From: Batrachochytrium dendrobatidis JAM81
Taxonomy: Eukaryota > Chytridiomycota > Chytridiomycetes > Rhizophydiales
DNA length: 64,000 nucleotides
Assembly (NCBI RefSeq): GCF_000203795.2
Contig: NW_006281099.1
Coordinates: 4,304,532-4,368,531, forward strand
Direction: 5' to 3'
This document shows, in pieces, positions 25,184-36,869 of the stretch (its first letter is position 1; each line of letters begins with the position of its first letter). The notes under the pieces were generated by a model, which was not told the DNA's origin, made no database searches, and saw nothing but the letters and a program-made list of their open reading frames with translations. Position numbers and translations under genes: made by a program.

Positions 25184-28101
25184 ATGGCTTCTGCTCGCCA
25201 TTATCCTGTTTTATGCAATTCAACTGTTATGCCATTAGATTCTTGCCATACTAGACACATTTCAACTACTATTCATGCCTACTCCGTAGCCACAAAAACT
25301 CATGATTCTATACATGCACATTCGACTCGCCATAACACTGCTTCCTCATCGTCGCGCTTAAATATCTTACCTAAACCTGAGCCTACAAAACGCACAACTA
25401 AAACAGCCCCAAAAAGCTATTCAATTTCCACCACCATTAACAAGAGAGAATCTTCATTACCTTTTCAGCCATCTAATAAAACTACACAAACCCATACGGC
25501 TCAGTGTCGGTTTTCGGCTTATAACGATTCATCACAATTACCTCGAGTTTCGACAAATTCCATTCAAGATGCAACCCGACGTGTATTTAATCAATTGAAT
25601 TTGACCCACTATAGTGCTGCGGTAGAATCAGAAAGCACAATACAATTTTGTGGTTCAAAAATTACAATCCCCATTCGATCATCGTCTATAACCACTTGTT
25701 CAAGAAAAAGCAACACATCCACCTTTAAACAAAATCAAAAATCAGTCGTGTAAGTGTTCAAGAGTTTGTAAAACGCATCAGTGTAGTATTTGAGACTAGT
25801 TAACTTGAACATGTTTTATGAACGACAGATCTGCTTGTAAATCAAATCATGATCAAGCATCACTTTTTAAAAACCCAGTGCCGCCTGCATCCATTCCGCC
25901 ATCCTATTCAGGAGTAAATCATACAGCCCGTGAAATTCGCAGATCCAGAATCAAATTAGCAGCGCCGCAGCCCAATACACCTATTAGTGAACTGCATCAA
26001 CAATCATATCATATATCAAACATACCCACATGCCATACACAACCGATTCGGTCACAATCTAGACCTATTTTAGACGAGATCGCCTATACAAATATCGTAT
26101 CTGCTCAGTCAAAACACATTTCATTCCCAATTTCCACACCATCGCACAGTTCAAGTATACATAATACAAATCATCCTCATAATATGCGCCAAACAAGTGG
26201 TCTAATTTGTAATGCACGCTCCATATCGTATGATAAACCTCATAATAAATCTCTGAATAACAATTCTGCCGAATCGATTGTTTCTACACAATCAATGTCA
26301 AGCCACAACTTGGCTACAAATCACATTGCAAACTCCTACAGTCATTCCAGGCAGTCGTTGTATACACACCACAATGCAGATATATCACGCTTGCAATCAA
26401 ATGACATACACACCACTACTGCAATCCAAACGGGATTAAATGAATACAACAGCATATGTACAAATCAATCAGGTATACATCCAGAATTAAAAGAACTGTT
26501 ACGTGAACCGTCAGTAGCATTTCATGATGTACAAAATAGTGCAAGTGGTGGCTTGTATCGTTCACGAGGATACACGATCGGATTGAAAAATTTGGGCAAC
26601 ACAGTAAGCTATTTTGCAAATAATATTTATGTCCATTGGACAATATGGCTGTGGTTTAACTAATGTCCATGTTTAAAACCAAACTAAATGATGCATTGGG
26701 TTACTGTAGTGTTTTATGAACTCTATCTTGCAGTGTTTATTTTCTATTGGAAAGTTTATGGCGTATTTTGAATCTGGACAGTATCTATCCCATTTTAATT
26801 TACAAAGTAGCACCAAGGGATTGATTGCAAAAACATTTGGCGAGTTTGTAAAAAACATCAACCATGTCGATTCAGCAGGACGTGGCAAAATAGCATCGCC
26901 GTTACTATTAAAACGTCAAATCGAACTGTTGGCTCCGCAGTTTAGCGGTTACAAGTACGGTTTTGTTATCTGCTATAGTAATTGGTGATTCTGCTATTTT
27001 CAACACATTTACTCATTTTTTTGATTTGCTTGGCAGTCAGCATGATTCACAAGGTATACGGTGACAACGCCTGCCAATTTGATTTATAGTGTTTTAAACT
27101 AACTGTTTGGCTGAGATATTTAGAATTTTTACGGTTTTTGCTGGATGGATTACACGAAGACGTGAATACTGGACGACCAACAAAGTTTTCCTATACCGAT
27201 GAACAGTATGATCAACTGACGTAGGTCCATTACTGATTGTTGACTGTTTAATTGTAATGTTGCAACTCTACCCACCATCCTACTCGGTCACATTTACTAT
27301 TTTTGCATATTGTAATACCTTGGAATTATAGAACCAGGCAAAAGACAATCGTGTCATGGAATAGATACAAAAAGTTCAACAACAGTCCAATATGTGATAT
27401 TTTTAGTGGCCAACTTCAAAGTACTGTAACATGCCTTGAATGCCAGACCACATCCACCACATTTGATACATTTTGGGACATTTCGGCTCCTTTGATCTCA
27501 TCGAATTTGCAAATAGACCAAGATGGTGTGACTCTTGATCAATGTCTAGATTCATTTTTCGAGGCTGAAAAACTAGATACATATCGATGTGGTAAATGTA
27601 AATGTGACACATTGGCCATCAAGCAACTTGGAATCTCACGTCTTCCATCGGTGCTTGTTATCCGTAAGTGTCATGAATGATCTTTGTACACTATTAAAAT
27701 GTTGGTGTAGTCATATTTACTTTTGACTGATTGCACTGTTTGGACTGATTGGACTGATTCGACTAATTGAACTGATTATTACAATAGATTTAAAACGGTT
27801 TCAGGTTTTGCCCTTGACAGATATACCAAGCCGTAAGCTTCATACAATGGTGACGTTTCCCATACATCAGTTTACAATGAATGCCTACACTTCTGAACTC
27901 ACTTCAGCAGAGTATGACTTGGTTGCAGTATCAAACCATTCTGGTGAATTGCATGGCGGACATTACACTTCTCATACGCGCAATACAGATACAGGCCATT
28001 GGCATTTGTGGAGTGACTCGATCGGAAGCCAATGCAATGACCTCGAGTTTGGTCAAAGTAGAGATGCTTATGTTTTGTTTTATCAATGCACAAGCATGTA
28101 G
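25184..28101 (+). CDS. Ubiquitin-specific protease (USP/UBP, Doa4/USP2/USP8-like)
   Basis: Seven exons (25184-25749, 25829-26603, 26710-26954, 27037-27053, 27124-27220, 27332-27663, 27788-28101) join in frame to 781 residues. The first 440 residues are Ser/His/Asn-rich and disordered. The C-terminal half is a compact USP domain. The Cys box GLKNLGNTCFMNSILQC places the nucleophile near residue 448. YNQHDSQEFL spans a 17-nt exon. Two CxxC zinc pairs (TCLECQ and YRCGKCKC) and LKRF follow. The His box is YDLVAVSNHSGELHGGHYTS. The protein ends at the domain. It removes ubiquitin from proteins; its substrate cannot be told from sequence. Confidence 0.93.
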
Positions 28102-28521
28102 CAAGTATCTGAATTGCATTCACACGTTTATTGCAATTTAAACTGTATACTCGTTTATACAATAAACTATAGGTGCCGAGTGTATCCATACTCAAGCAGT
28201 GCCTTTGAAATGGTTCAAAAACTAGTGTCACGCACACCCGATTACTGATTACAATAATTGCTTAATAAATTGACCGAGCCATGGGTTGAATGCTCAAAAA
28301 TCATGTATAATTGGAGTTGAGTCAAACTAACCATTATATTCATATCCAGTAGCCAGTAATACTTTTCAATAAACCGAGTCCAAGTCAAACATGATGGGTT
28401 CAACCTAGTTTCCAGCACGTGTTTTGACTACCACTTGACAGTATAGTCTCATTGTTTTCTCTTGATAATAACAACCAATACTGAATACATTGTAAAAACA
28501 GTTTTGCAAATTCAAAGTGGT
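28102..28521. other. Convergent intergenic region, nothing recognised
   Basis: Lies between the stops of the USP gene and the minus-strand pinin-family gene. Out-of-frame readings antisense to the USP exon are shadows. No element or RNA gene was seen. Confidence 0.6.
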
Positions 28522-29712
28522 TTATACAGATATTATGCTGGTATGACTTGAAGGTTGATCAGCATTAGATACAGCCTCGGTCTTGACCGTGATGGCAGAC
28601 ACCAGAACCTTTTTTGTACGATCGTTATGATTGGCAGGCATAAAATACACTCCTGGCGATGCTTTTGTAAAGATAAACTTTTCCAAACATTTTTTTTGAG
28701 ACTCGATAATTTCTTCCTAATATTCATCAACAGTTGGTATTTAATTGACAAACTATGCATGGATCGAATAAACTGATGATGCAAACCATGCTTACAGAAA
28801 TATCTTTGATTTTTTGTTCTGTAAGTCGACGCTTTTCAATTACAGCTTCCCGTTCTTTCTTTATGCGATCTGCCAGCTCTGCCTTTTCCTTGACGAGTTT
28901 CTCTGCAAGTCGTTGTTCGATAGTTTGGCGTCTAATGGCCTTGTGATTGCCAAAATAAAAGTTAATATATATATACAATTGTGGCATCAAGATTCAGTAC
29001 TTACTGCTTCCGACATGTTGGTATCTTGATCCTTCTTGGCAGTTTGCAGAGTACCAACCAGCATTTGAAACATGCGCTTGCTACGCTTTTTGGCTTCGGG
29101 ATTGTTGTCCATGTCATCGGATACAGATTTGCGCTTATGCAATCCTCTGCCAACAGATTCATCTGCTACAGAAGATGTGTGTGATTCTACAATAGATTGG
29201 AAAGTACTCGGAGTTGGCTCAACTGTTTCGGGTTGGATACTTTCGGTTGAAAGATCAGCAGAAACCAAGTCATCAATGCTAGATGAAATGGTTTGAGTCG
29301 AGTCGTCCAATACCATTGTGGATTCATATGTTGATGGTAGATTGGAGGTTTCTGACGGTTCATCAATGGCTTGAGTAGTTTCAAGTATATTTATTGATTG
29401 GGATTGTAAATCTGTTGATATATTTTTACTAGACTCTAAAATGGGATCTGACAAATCAACAGGGAGCTCAGAATCATCTGCAGTGTCTATAGCATCTTGT
29501 TTTTCTGGAGTAGAAGCAGCCTTTGTCTTTCTTTTTGGAGTTTTTGTGGGTGTAGCAGGAGCTCGTTTAGATTTTGGAGTTGCAGCAGCCTTTTTAGGCG
29601 ATTCTGAACTGACTTGAGAAGTAATAGGATTTGAAGATCTGGAAGCACGTTTACTAGGAGTTTCACTTTCAGTGGGTTTGGCAGTGCTCGTATTTGCTGC
29701 TCGTCTTCCCAT
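28522..29712 (-). CDS. Pinin/SDK/memA family protein
   Basis: Three exons (29712-29005, 28939-28796, 28716-28522) join in frame to 348 residues. The N-terminal half is basic, Ser/Thr/Pro-rich and then acidic. The family domain starts at RSKRMFQMLVGTLQTAKKD and continues with RRQTIEQRLAEKLVKEKAEL, a charged coiled coil. It closes with KFIFTKASPGVYFMPANHND, corresponding to the TKTKPHLFYIPG-type segment of human pinin. Pinin-family proteins associate with the exon junction complex and splicing machinery in the nucleus. The gene is divergent from twinfilin with only 114 bp between ATGs, so the two probably share a promoter. Confidence 0.85.
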
Positions 29713-29826
29713 TGCTGATTATTGCTGCAAAGTGTCTGATTTTCAAAGTCAACCAACACACAGGTGACATCAGGTGATTTGGTGGTTGAGTTGTCATGTT
29801 TGAGCAACACGATCTTCACGCTCAAC

Positions 29827-31838
29827 ATGACCCACCAATCAGGCATCAGACCTGCAGCAGAATTGGTATCGTTGTTCTGCGAATGCAATACTACAGATAA
29901 TAAAGTGAGAGCAATTTGCTCCAAAATTGTCAATGGTTAGTTGATTACTGTTGATTAAGCAGTCGGTTTATTACAGATCTAAACTATAGTTGTGCATTTT
30001 GATTTATAGAAAGTATCAATGTTACTGGCACTATACATGTATCTGGAACTTGGGAAAAAGGTATTTTGTCATTGTTTATATCTTGAATTACTTTTCTACT
30101 GTTGTGCATTAACCGCATGTATCTGCAACCATTTGATTGTATTTAGACTTTGAAAAACTGGGTGAATGGTTACAAGAAAGCACCCCTTGTTATATCATGT
30201 ATAGAACTGATTCTCGAATCAATGAAATGGGTTCTTACGAATGGGTATTTATGCAGTTTGTTCCCGATACTGCCAAAGTAAAGTTATTCTGAATCTGTCG
30301 TTTTTGAACTGGAATTAATATCTCAAGCTTGGCAGTCAAATTCACTATTTAAAGCAATGATTATGCATATAGGTACGTGATAAGATGCTGTATGCCGCAT
30401 CTAAATCTACGCTTACAAAAGAGCTCGGTGATTCAAACTTTGTTGATACTGTGTATGCCACCACCAAGGTAACTTTTGAACTACGATTGTTCATGTAAAT
30501 TAACATTCTCAATTCTTCAAACATCTATTATATGGTGCATACAATCAGAGTATGGTCTTGAACTTGTCTTGTTTCTTTTTTGCATAACTATACATTACGT
30601 GATCACCAAGTCTAAATCCAGATATTGAGTTTGATTGTTCTGAATCTCGGATACATTTGCGTTCTAGTTTAAAAAACAATGATTGCACATCTTGGGAATG
30701 CAACTGTTGTTTCCATGTCAATCACTCAATGTTTGCAGTAAATTTGATGAGAATTATCATTACATGAGACTGGCTGTTTATTACGTATTTGAACTGTTAT
30801 TTAATGACCCATTTTACGTGAATACGCCTATAAGTTGCATGAGTAATGTCAACTTGTAAAGACATGAATCAAACTAACTATTTTGCATTGCTAAAGGATG
30901 ATCTATCGTTGGAAGGGTTTCATTGTCATGTCAAGCACAGTCATGCAGAAGCCCCACTCACCGAACGGGAACTTGAAGCTGCTGCTGTCAAGGCTTCCGA
31001 GGTTGGTTTACTTGGACTGCTGTTTTATTACTTCAATAATGCAAGTTACTAATATTTGATATGGATTTTTTAAATTTCATTTAGAGTACAGCAGAAATTG
31101 GCATATCGTCACGCAGATCTAATGCACCTGGAGTTGCATTTCAATTTACTTTAGAAGCTAACCAAGCATTCAAAGAATTGAAAAATGGTTCGATTAACTT
31201 TATCTCTCTTGTAAGTTTATCTATCATTTAATGTACAAGTGTTTGACTAGTATTATATTGGCGGTAATTTTAACGCTTTTTGTAATATTACTTAGCGAGT
31301 AGATCCAGAAACAGAAACTATGCTTTTGGATTGTTCTGCGTCTATTCAATTGTCAGAAATTCATGGAAAAATTGATTCACAAGCTCCTCGATTCATCTTT
31401 TTCAAGTCTGTATCAAGTGATGATTATGGTATGTTATTGAACTGCATCATATTTCAAGCGAATCTATATCATATGAGCGTGTACATTTAAAACTATTTTG
31501 ATTTTTAGCATTTGCATATGTATCGCCTCCTGAATGTAAAGTAAAAGAAAGAATGCTGTTTGCTGCATCTCGTTCATACGTCGTTGGCGAAGCTGAGGCA
31601 ATTTTGGGACTCGGCATTAAAGCAAAGGTATATCCAGATTGTGTGCATTTGACGATTAATAGTCTAACAAGCTAATATCTACATATTTTTGACTTGTACA
31701 CCATAGTTTGAGGTGGATACAGTGGATGAATTTGTATCAAGTTTTGAAGATCACTGCAAGCAAGTTACTGAAAAGGCTTCCCCATCTGCGCTTAGAAAGC
31801 CTGCATTTGCAAAACCAAACCGACCTGGTCGCAAATAA
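29827..31838 (+). CDS. Twinfilin
   Basis: Nine exons (29827-29935, 30010-30060, 30147-30277, 30373-30468, 30897-31001, 31085-31210, 31296-31428, 31509-31627, 31707-31838) join in frame to 333 residues. Twinfilin binds actin monomers and filament barbed ends. The start [13 protein letters not shown] matches the MSHQTGI opening of animal twinfilins. ADF-homology domain 1 ends with [14 protein letters not shown] and domain 2 carries [14 protein letters not shown], the duplicated actin-binding helix. The tail is [10 protein letters not shown], as in animal twinfilin. Intron 4 (30469-30896) is 428 nt, several times the local norm, because it contains a copy of the inverted-repeat element. Confidence 0.93.
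30548..30834. repeat. Inverted-repeat element, copy 4 (in twinfilin intron 4)
   Basis: The right end (about 30811-30834) reads ATTTTACGTGAATACGCC. The interior shares GATCACCAAG, AATCCAGAT and GGCTGTTTATTA with copy 7. The left terminal repeat is missing. The element accounts for the unusual length of the intron. Confidence 0.65.
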
Positions 31839-32454
31839 ATATATTTTGTAGTCACATGTGGCTTGAGCATTTTGCCATGTAGATGAAAGTTGACTAAATC
31901 GAACATTTTTCATTCCAATTTACAGTCGTATTCACGTAAATGAACCACGAGAATCAAAATACATGATAAACGAGCAGTCCATGTTTGATACCAATCTTAT
32001 TGAGCAAGATCGTGTCTTTCAAACTCGTTTAGTTTACTATTTTTGTGCTGATTTTTGTAAAAAATACTGGGTGAATATTCACATCTCTGTTCTAATACAT
32101 TCCACATCTTTTCAATCTCCAACTTTCTTTTCTTGCAATCCAAACACTAACTGGTATACAAACAACAATTACATGCCTGATATTGAAGTACAACAGAGCT
32201 CGTATAAAGAAATAGTCATTTTGTAGTAGAAACTCAACGAATATTTGATGATTGTTTATTTCGAAGCAAAATGATCAATCCAAGATAAATAATGTAAAAA
32301 AGATGGTTCATTTTATGTGGATACTGGCCGTAACTTTAATCAAGTCAAATATCAACTAACAGGGTTAAAAAGCGAATTTCATAATTGATAGGCAATGATG
32401 AACAAGTTTGAACATCAGTTTATGTTTTTGTTGGGTCTACTGTAGAAAATAAAA
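31839..32454. other. Convergent intergenic region with element copy 5
   Basis: Lies between the stops of twinfilin and the minus-strand pseudo-protease. Most of it is the element at about 31918-32336. The 87-codon frame at 31963-32226 is inside the element and is not considered a gene. Confidence 0.6.
31918..32336. repeat. Inverted-repeat element, copy 5
   Basis: The left end reads TTACAGTCGTATTCACGTAA (31919-31938). The right end (about 32308-32335) reads TTCATTTTATGTGGATACTG and GCCGTAAC, an altered inverted copy. The interior matches copies 1 and 6 (ATACATGATAAAC; pyrimidine-rich TTTTCAATCTCCAAC). This is the only clear copy lying between two 3' ends. Confidence 0.7.
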
Positions 32455-34296
32455 TTAGGCCAATAGGATAATACTGACGAGTAGAGTAGAGATGAATGAT
32501 AAACCAAGACCAGATGGTATAGCGGCTTTTCTTGCTGAACTTACAACGGCTAAAAGTATTTGCAGATTAAATCATTAAACAAAAAGTTTAGCTTATTTTT
32601 TCACTAGGTCAAGACATGGTCAATTAAATGCATTACCTGTTTGTGTTGACTGGGCTGTCTGAGAAGCTGTACTGGTAGTTGTGGTAGAATTACCAGATGA
32701 TACGATTCTACAAATTAAATTTTACAAGATATCAATACTATATATAAATCACAGTTGCTTCATGTATATCATGTTTAAAATACACATCAATTTACCCAGA
32801 TGGGATCGATCCAGCATTTGGTGGTTGGATTATTGGGAATCCATCGACATTGGTCTGGCAAGCACAACCAGGAGAAAATCCAATGTACCCATTGGCGCGA
32901 TCTAAAACGACATTCAAGGAATATAAAAACGATTGACCAAACACCACTTTTGAATCGTCACCAATAGAAATCCCCATAAAGACTTGAACATATATAATGT
33001 GTATGGTATATTAGCAAGTGTAGTGATGAAAATAGTTTAGACACGCTTTCAATATGATTGTACTCACAGTTGCCTTGAGCATCTTTGATAATGTATTGGT
33101 GTGGTCCCAAAGTGATTCGAAGTGTTGCGTTATTGATGCCATCTGGACCAATTTGATTGGATACGATATCAAACGAAATTGTAGGCAGGTTGTACCAAAA
33201 AATGGTGTAAGCAGGTCTGTATACTGTTTCGCCAAATAAAAATGGAGACAGATTTGAAGACTGTAAAAGATCAGGAGGCAATCCGCCCGATCCTATTAGC
33301 GCATTTACAAAAATAGAAAACATGCTTGACGGAAGAAGAATCACGCTTTGGATGGTATCGATTTGTGACCATTTAGCCGCGCCTGTACCCATCTGGAATG
33401 AAGCTGGAAATGGTATAGGATTTGAATTTACAGTCACAGCTTTTACGTTTAAAGAAATACTAGATCTATCTGGCGAAGATGCCCAGATGGTTGGAATTCC
33501 ATTTGATCCGCACTTTGTAGATGGCTGCGAGTTGCCAATATCTATATAGGCGAGACTTGAAAATACTGGTGAGCACATTTGAAGAGCAATCTCATTTTTT
33601 ATCATGTTTCCAGAACTAATAAAAGCATCAACTACTGTTGGTGGATTCGCAACGTATTTTGCTCCCTGGGGATAACCTAATCCAAAGTATCCCTGATTGG
33701 CGGTGTAGATGGGTAAAGTATTGGTATCTTGAGATTTGATTCCAAATATAGGTGCGTTTGAGGAATTTAATTGAGTACCTGGAATGGACACTGTTCCTTG
33801 AAATCCAAACCCTGTATTTACATCGTTTTCTATAATTGAAACCGTCTGTGTTGGACCTGTCGGAGAAATATTGATTGTTTGTCCTGTATAATCGTTTATA
33901 CCCACCACAGGAACAAAAAGATCGGATGCAGCTGCATTGATACTGACTTTAAACTAGTACATTTCAAATCAATAGGGTGTAATTTCAAAAATGTCAGACG
34001 CGAAGTTTCAGGTGATATTTAATCATCGAGACTAATTCATTTTGACCGAGTCAAGTTTACAGATTCGTAAAATAACTGCCATATAAATTGTGAGAGGCAT
34101 GTTAAAAGGCAATACTTACAGTTGTGTTTTGGACGCTCATGTTTATAAACATATTGGATCGTTGTGGAGCAGCGATGCTTACCACGGCGCGATTTATCCC
34201 AGTATTTACCAAAGAATGGTCTTTCGGAATGCATTCTACAGAGACTCTATCGGCTGCTGCAAGTGTGGTCCATAAAGCAAGTAAAAGCCACTGCAT
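32455..34296 (-). CDS. Secreted GPI-type pepsin-fold protein, catalytic site degraded
   Basis: Five exons (34296-34120, 33953-33068, 32982-32796, 32707-32637, 32549-32455) join in frame to 471 residues. A signal peptide (MQWLLLALWTTLAAADRV) opens it. A Ser/Thr-rich stalk and a hydrophobic tail (FISTLLVSIILLA) suggest a GPI anchor. The pepsin A1 fold is clear: SINAAASDLFVPV aligns with the LLDTGSSDLWVP site, IDTIQSVILLP with the VDTGTSLLTLP site, and FGQSFLYSLNVVLDRANGYIGF with the C-terminal hallmark. The first DTG is NAA, so the first catalytic Asp is Asn. The second keeps Asp but loses Gly. It is probably a non-catalytic wall-bound protein related to yapsin-type proteases. Confidence 0.85.
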
Positions 34297-34375
34297 AATT
34301 GAAATACAATTTATTTTTGAACAGCTATGTAGATTTGGCACAGAGGGATCCGGTTGAGATTGTGGATTTCAAGAG

Positions 34376-34382
34376 ATTTATA
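34376..34382 (-). promoter_or_regulatory. Likely TATA box of the GPI pseudo-protease
   Basis: TATAAAT on the minus strand about 80 bp before the ATG at 34296. Assigned by position and motif only. Confidence 0.4.
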
Positions 34383-34449
34383 AAGTCGAGATGGCTTCAC
34401 GTTTATTGTCAAAGCATAATATCCTGTGCTGGAAAACAATACACCAAAT

Positions 34450-34468
34450 CACGTGAATTCAACACGTG
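34450..34468. promoter_or_regulatory. Paired CACGTG boxes in a divergent promoter
   Basis: Two CACGTG hexamers (34450-34455 and 34463-34468), 13 bp start to start, separated by AATTCAA. They lie in the 222-bp gap between the pseudo-protease start (34296) and the Hrd1 start (34519). Paired sites of this kind can bind bHLH dimers. The target gene is not known. Confidence 0.5.
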
Positions 34469-34518
34469 ACTATGAAGCAGTTGAAATCAAAGTCAAAACT
34501 GCAACTTTACTATTCGTC

Positions 34519-36869
34519 ATGGCAGTATCTAGAGTAACCCTCTTTGGTGGTGTCAGTATTACTCTTTCTTTGCTTGTACTTTACAATGCATTTGTGCAGC
34601 GTCATGGAATGTTTTTCCCTGCATGCGTCCATATAGCCCAAAGCTCTGGTAGTTTACTGGTACATATTGCTGCCATCATTGCTTGCCAAGTTTATATCAA
34701 TGCTGCTGATCTGTAGCCAATCCTACTCAATATCCTGCTATGAATATTAAACTATTTTAGATTTTAAGCTGCTCTGCTTTCTACTTGATATATCTATGTG
34801 GCCATGCTCTTCAGCTACTTTTATTTGGAGAGCTACGTGCTATTGAAGTCGAGGTATTCTTTCCTATTGTGGATCATTCGCTACTGGATTCCTTATTGTA
34901 TTCAAACCGGGCTAGCATGTTTAACGTTTTGCTTTTATTTGAACGGGATTTTCAATTGTAATTCATCTAGCATTTATATGAACGATCCTGGTCCTCTGTT
35001 ATGGATACATGCATCGCAATGACCATATTCAAGTACGAGTTTGAATGGCGATTTGTATTGTTTTTTGTACTACTGCTGCTTGTCAAGATGTTTCACTGGA
35101 TCTGTGCAGACAAGGTCGACCACGTGAGTAGTTTCTTGTAGATACATGACAGGATCGCCACAGATGTATAATCCGCGTTCGTTTTCGATAGCATAGATTA
35201 TAGTATAGCTAATATTTTGATTTTTTTGATAGATGGAACAATCCAACGATATCACTGCTTTATTTCATATTCGGACTCTGTCTGCAATGGGTTTTTTGCT
35301 GCTAGTTGATGTCGCTTTTCTTGGATATGCCGTCAATAGCGTGGTTGCTCATGGACCAACAATGATGATTTTATTTGCATTCGAAGTATGTTGCATGCAC
35401 ATCAATGACGAGTTTTTTGTTTTTATACCGTGGTTCTAATTTAAAACGTTTGAATAGTATTCAATCAGACTGATTGTGCTCATCTCCATTTGCGCAAAGT
35501 ATATTTTACACAACATTGATTTGCGAAGCGAAGCTCCATGGGAAGATAAATCCATATATTTCTGTTACGTTGAATTGACTGTTGGTATGTATTATTAGGC
35601 TTCAGATATATAGTCATTTTTCATCATCTATATATGCTCATCTTAATGTGGGCTACATTTAGATGTTTTGAAACTGGTTGGGTATTCGTTGTTTTTCCTC
35701 GCGATCATGCATTTTTATAGCATTCCGCTGCATATTGTGCGTGACTTGTACATGACTTTGCGAAGTGTTATTCAAAAGTGTGGCGATCTCATCAAATACT
35801 ACCGTGCAACGGCCAACATGGATCAACGGTATCCAAATGCAACAGAAGCTGAGTTGGCACAGATGGATCGAGTGTGTATTGTTTGTCGTGAAGAAATGAT
35901 TGCTGTGCCTGCTGTAGTACCTCCACCTGCTCCTGTTGGGTTTGCTGCACGTGCAGCAGCAGGTGTTGGTCATCGTGCCAATCCTATTGCTCCCAAACGA
36001 CTCCCGTGTGGACATGTTTTTCATTTTCGATGTCTTCGCAGCTGGTTAGAACGTCAGCAGGCTTGTCCCACTTGGTAAACATGGCTATAAGAATATTCGA
36101 ATTATTTTGCTGTTTACTTTTATTAATATCCATTTAAACTTTTTGTAGTCGTCGATCGGTTCTAGATATGCCTAGTGAGTACAGTTTTAATTCAGACTTA
36201 GTTTTGGTGTAAATTCATTATTTACTAAACTATCTATTTGATGTACAGATTTATCAGCAACACCACCAGCACAAGTACCGGTTCCAGATCCTGCCGCGGC
36301 TGCTGCCTATCCACCCATTCAGCCTTTTGCAGGAAATTTGCCGCCCCATATATTTCCCCAAGCACCACCAGCTATGCTTCCTCCAGGTTATATGCCACAA
36401 GCAGGACCCATGCCTTTGCTTCCAACTCCAGCGTATTTAGATCCATTACAACATCCTGCTGCGCCGCCAGTCACAATGGGAGTACTTGCAAACGGTGTGT
36501 TGGGCCATCAGCAAGTTTATCTCACTCCGCTAGGTCCCATGCGAAATGATATGATTCCGCCAGAAGGTAGCGAATACATTGCTTTTGTATATATTTTATT
36601 GATAATTGAGCTTTGAGCTTTGAGAGTTTATTTTTTATTGCATTGCTTGTTGCTTTGAATTTCAAATTTTAGCCGCGTCGCTGCAGGTGTTGGATAGATT
36701 GACTGACGAGGAGCTCAAATCTATGGAAGGCAACACTCGATTTGTAATTATTAAACGGCTAAAAGCTATTGAACAAATCCAAATGCAGCTTGCTGGTATC
36801 AGTACACAATTTACTCAGCTATTACAGCAAATGCCCGTTTCCGAAGAAAAACAGCCCGACACATCTTGA
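34519..36869 (+). CDS. HRD1: ERAD E3 ubiquitin ligase Hrd1/synoviolin
   Basis: Nine exons (34519-34659, 34761-34853, 34971-35123, 35233-35385, 35458-35584, 35663-36074, 36149-36174, 36249-36566, 36673-36869) join in frame to 539 residues. The N-terminal half is a multi-pass membrane region with the Hrd1 signatures FGELRAIEVEHLYERSW, FHWICADKVDHMEQS and YILHNIDLRSEAPWEDK. The RING-H2 finger has CIVC, CGHVFHFRCLRSWLERQQ and CPTC. Compared with human SYVN1, about 30 extra Ala/Pro/Val-rich residues sit between the second and third zinc ligands. A Pro-rich segment and a C-terminal helix (LDRLTDEELKSMEG... AIEQIQMQL) follow as in the family. It ubiquitinates misfolded ER proteins. Exon 7 is only 26 nt. 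Confidence 0.94.

Noticed and set aside
27720..27787. GGACTGATT-type short tandem repeats
   Set aside because: Lie in a USP intron; simple-sequence slippage explains them.
31963..32226. 87-codon frame in element copy 5
   Set aside because: Not conserved in other copies of the element and rich in AT-biased codons.
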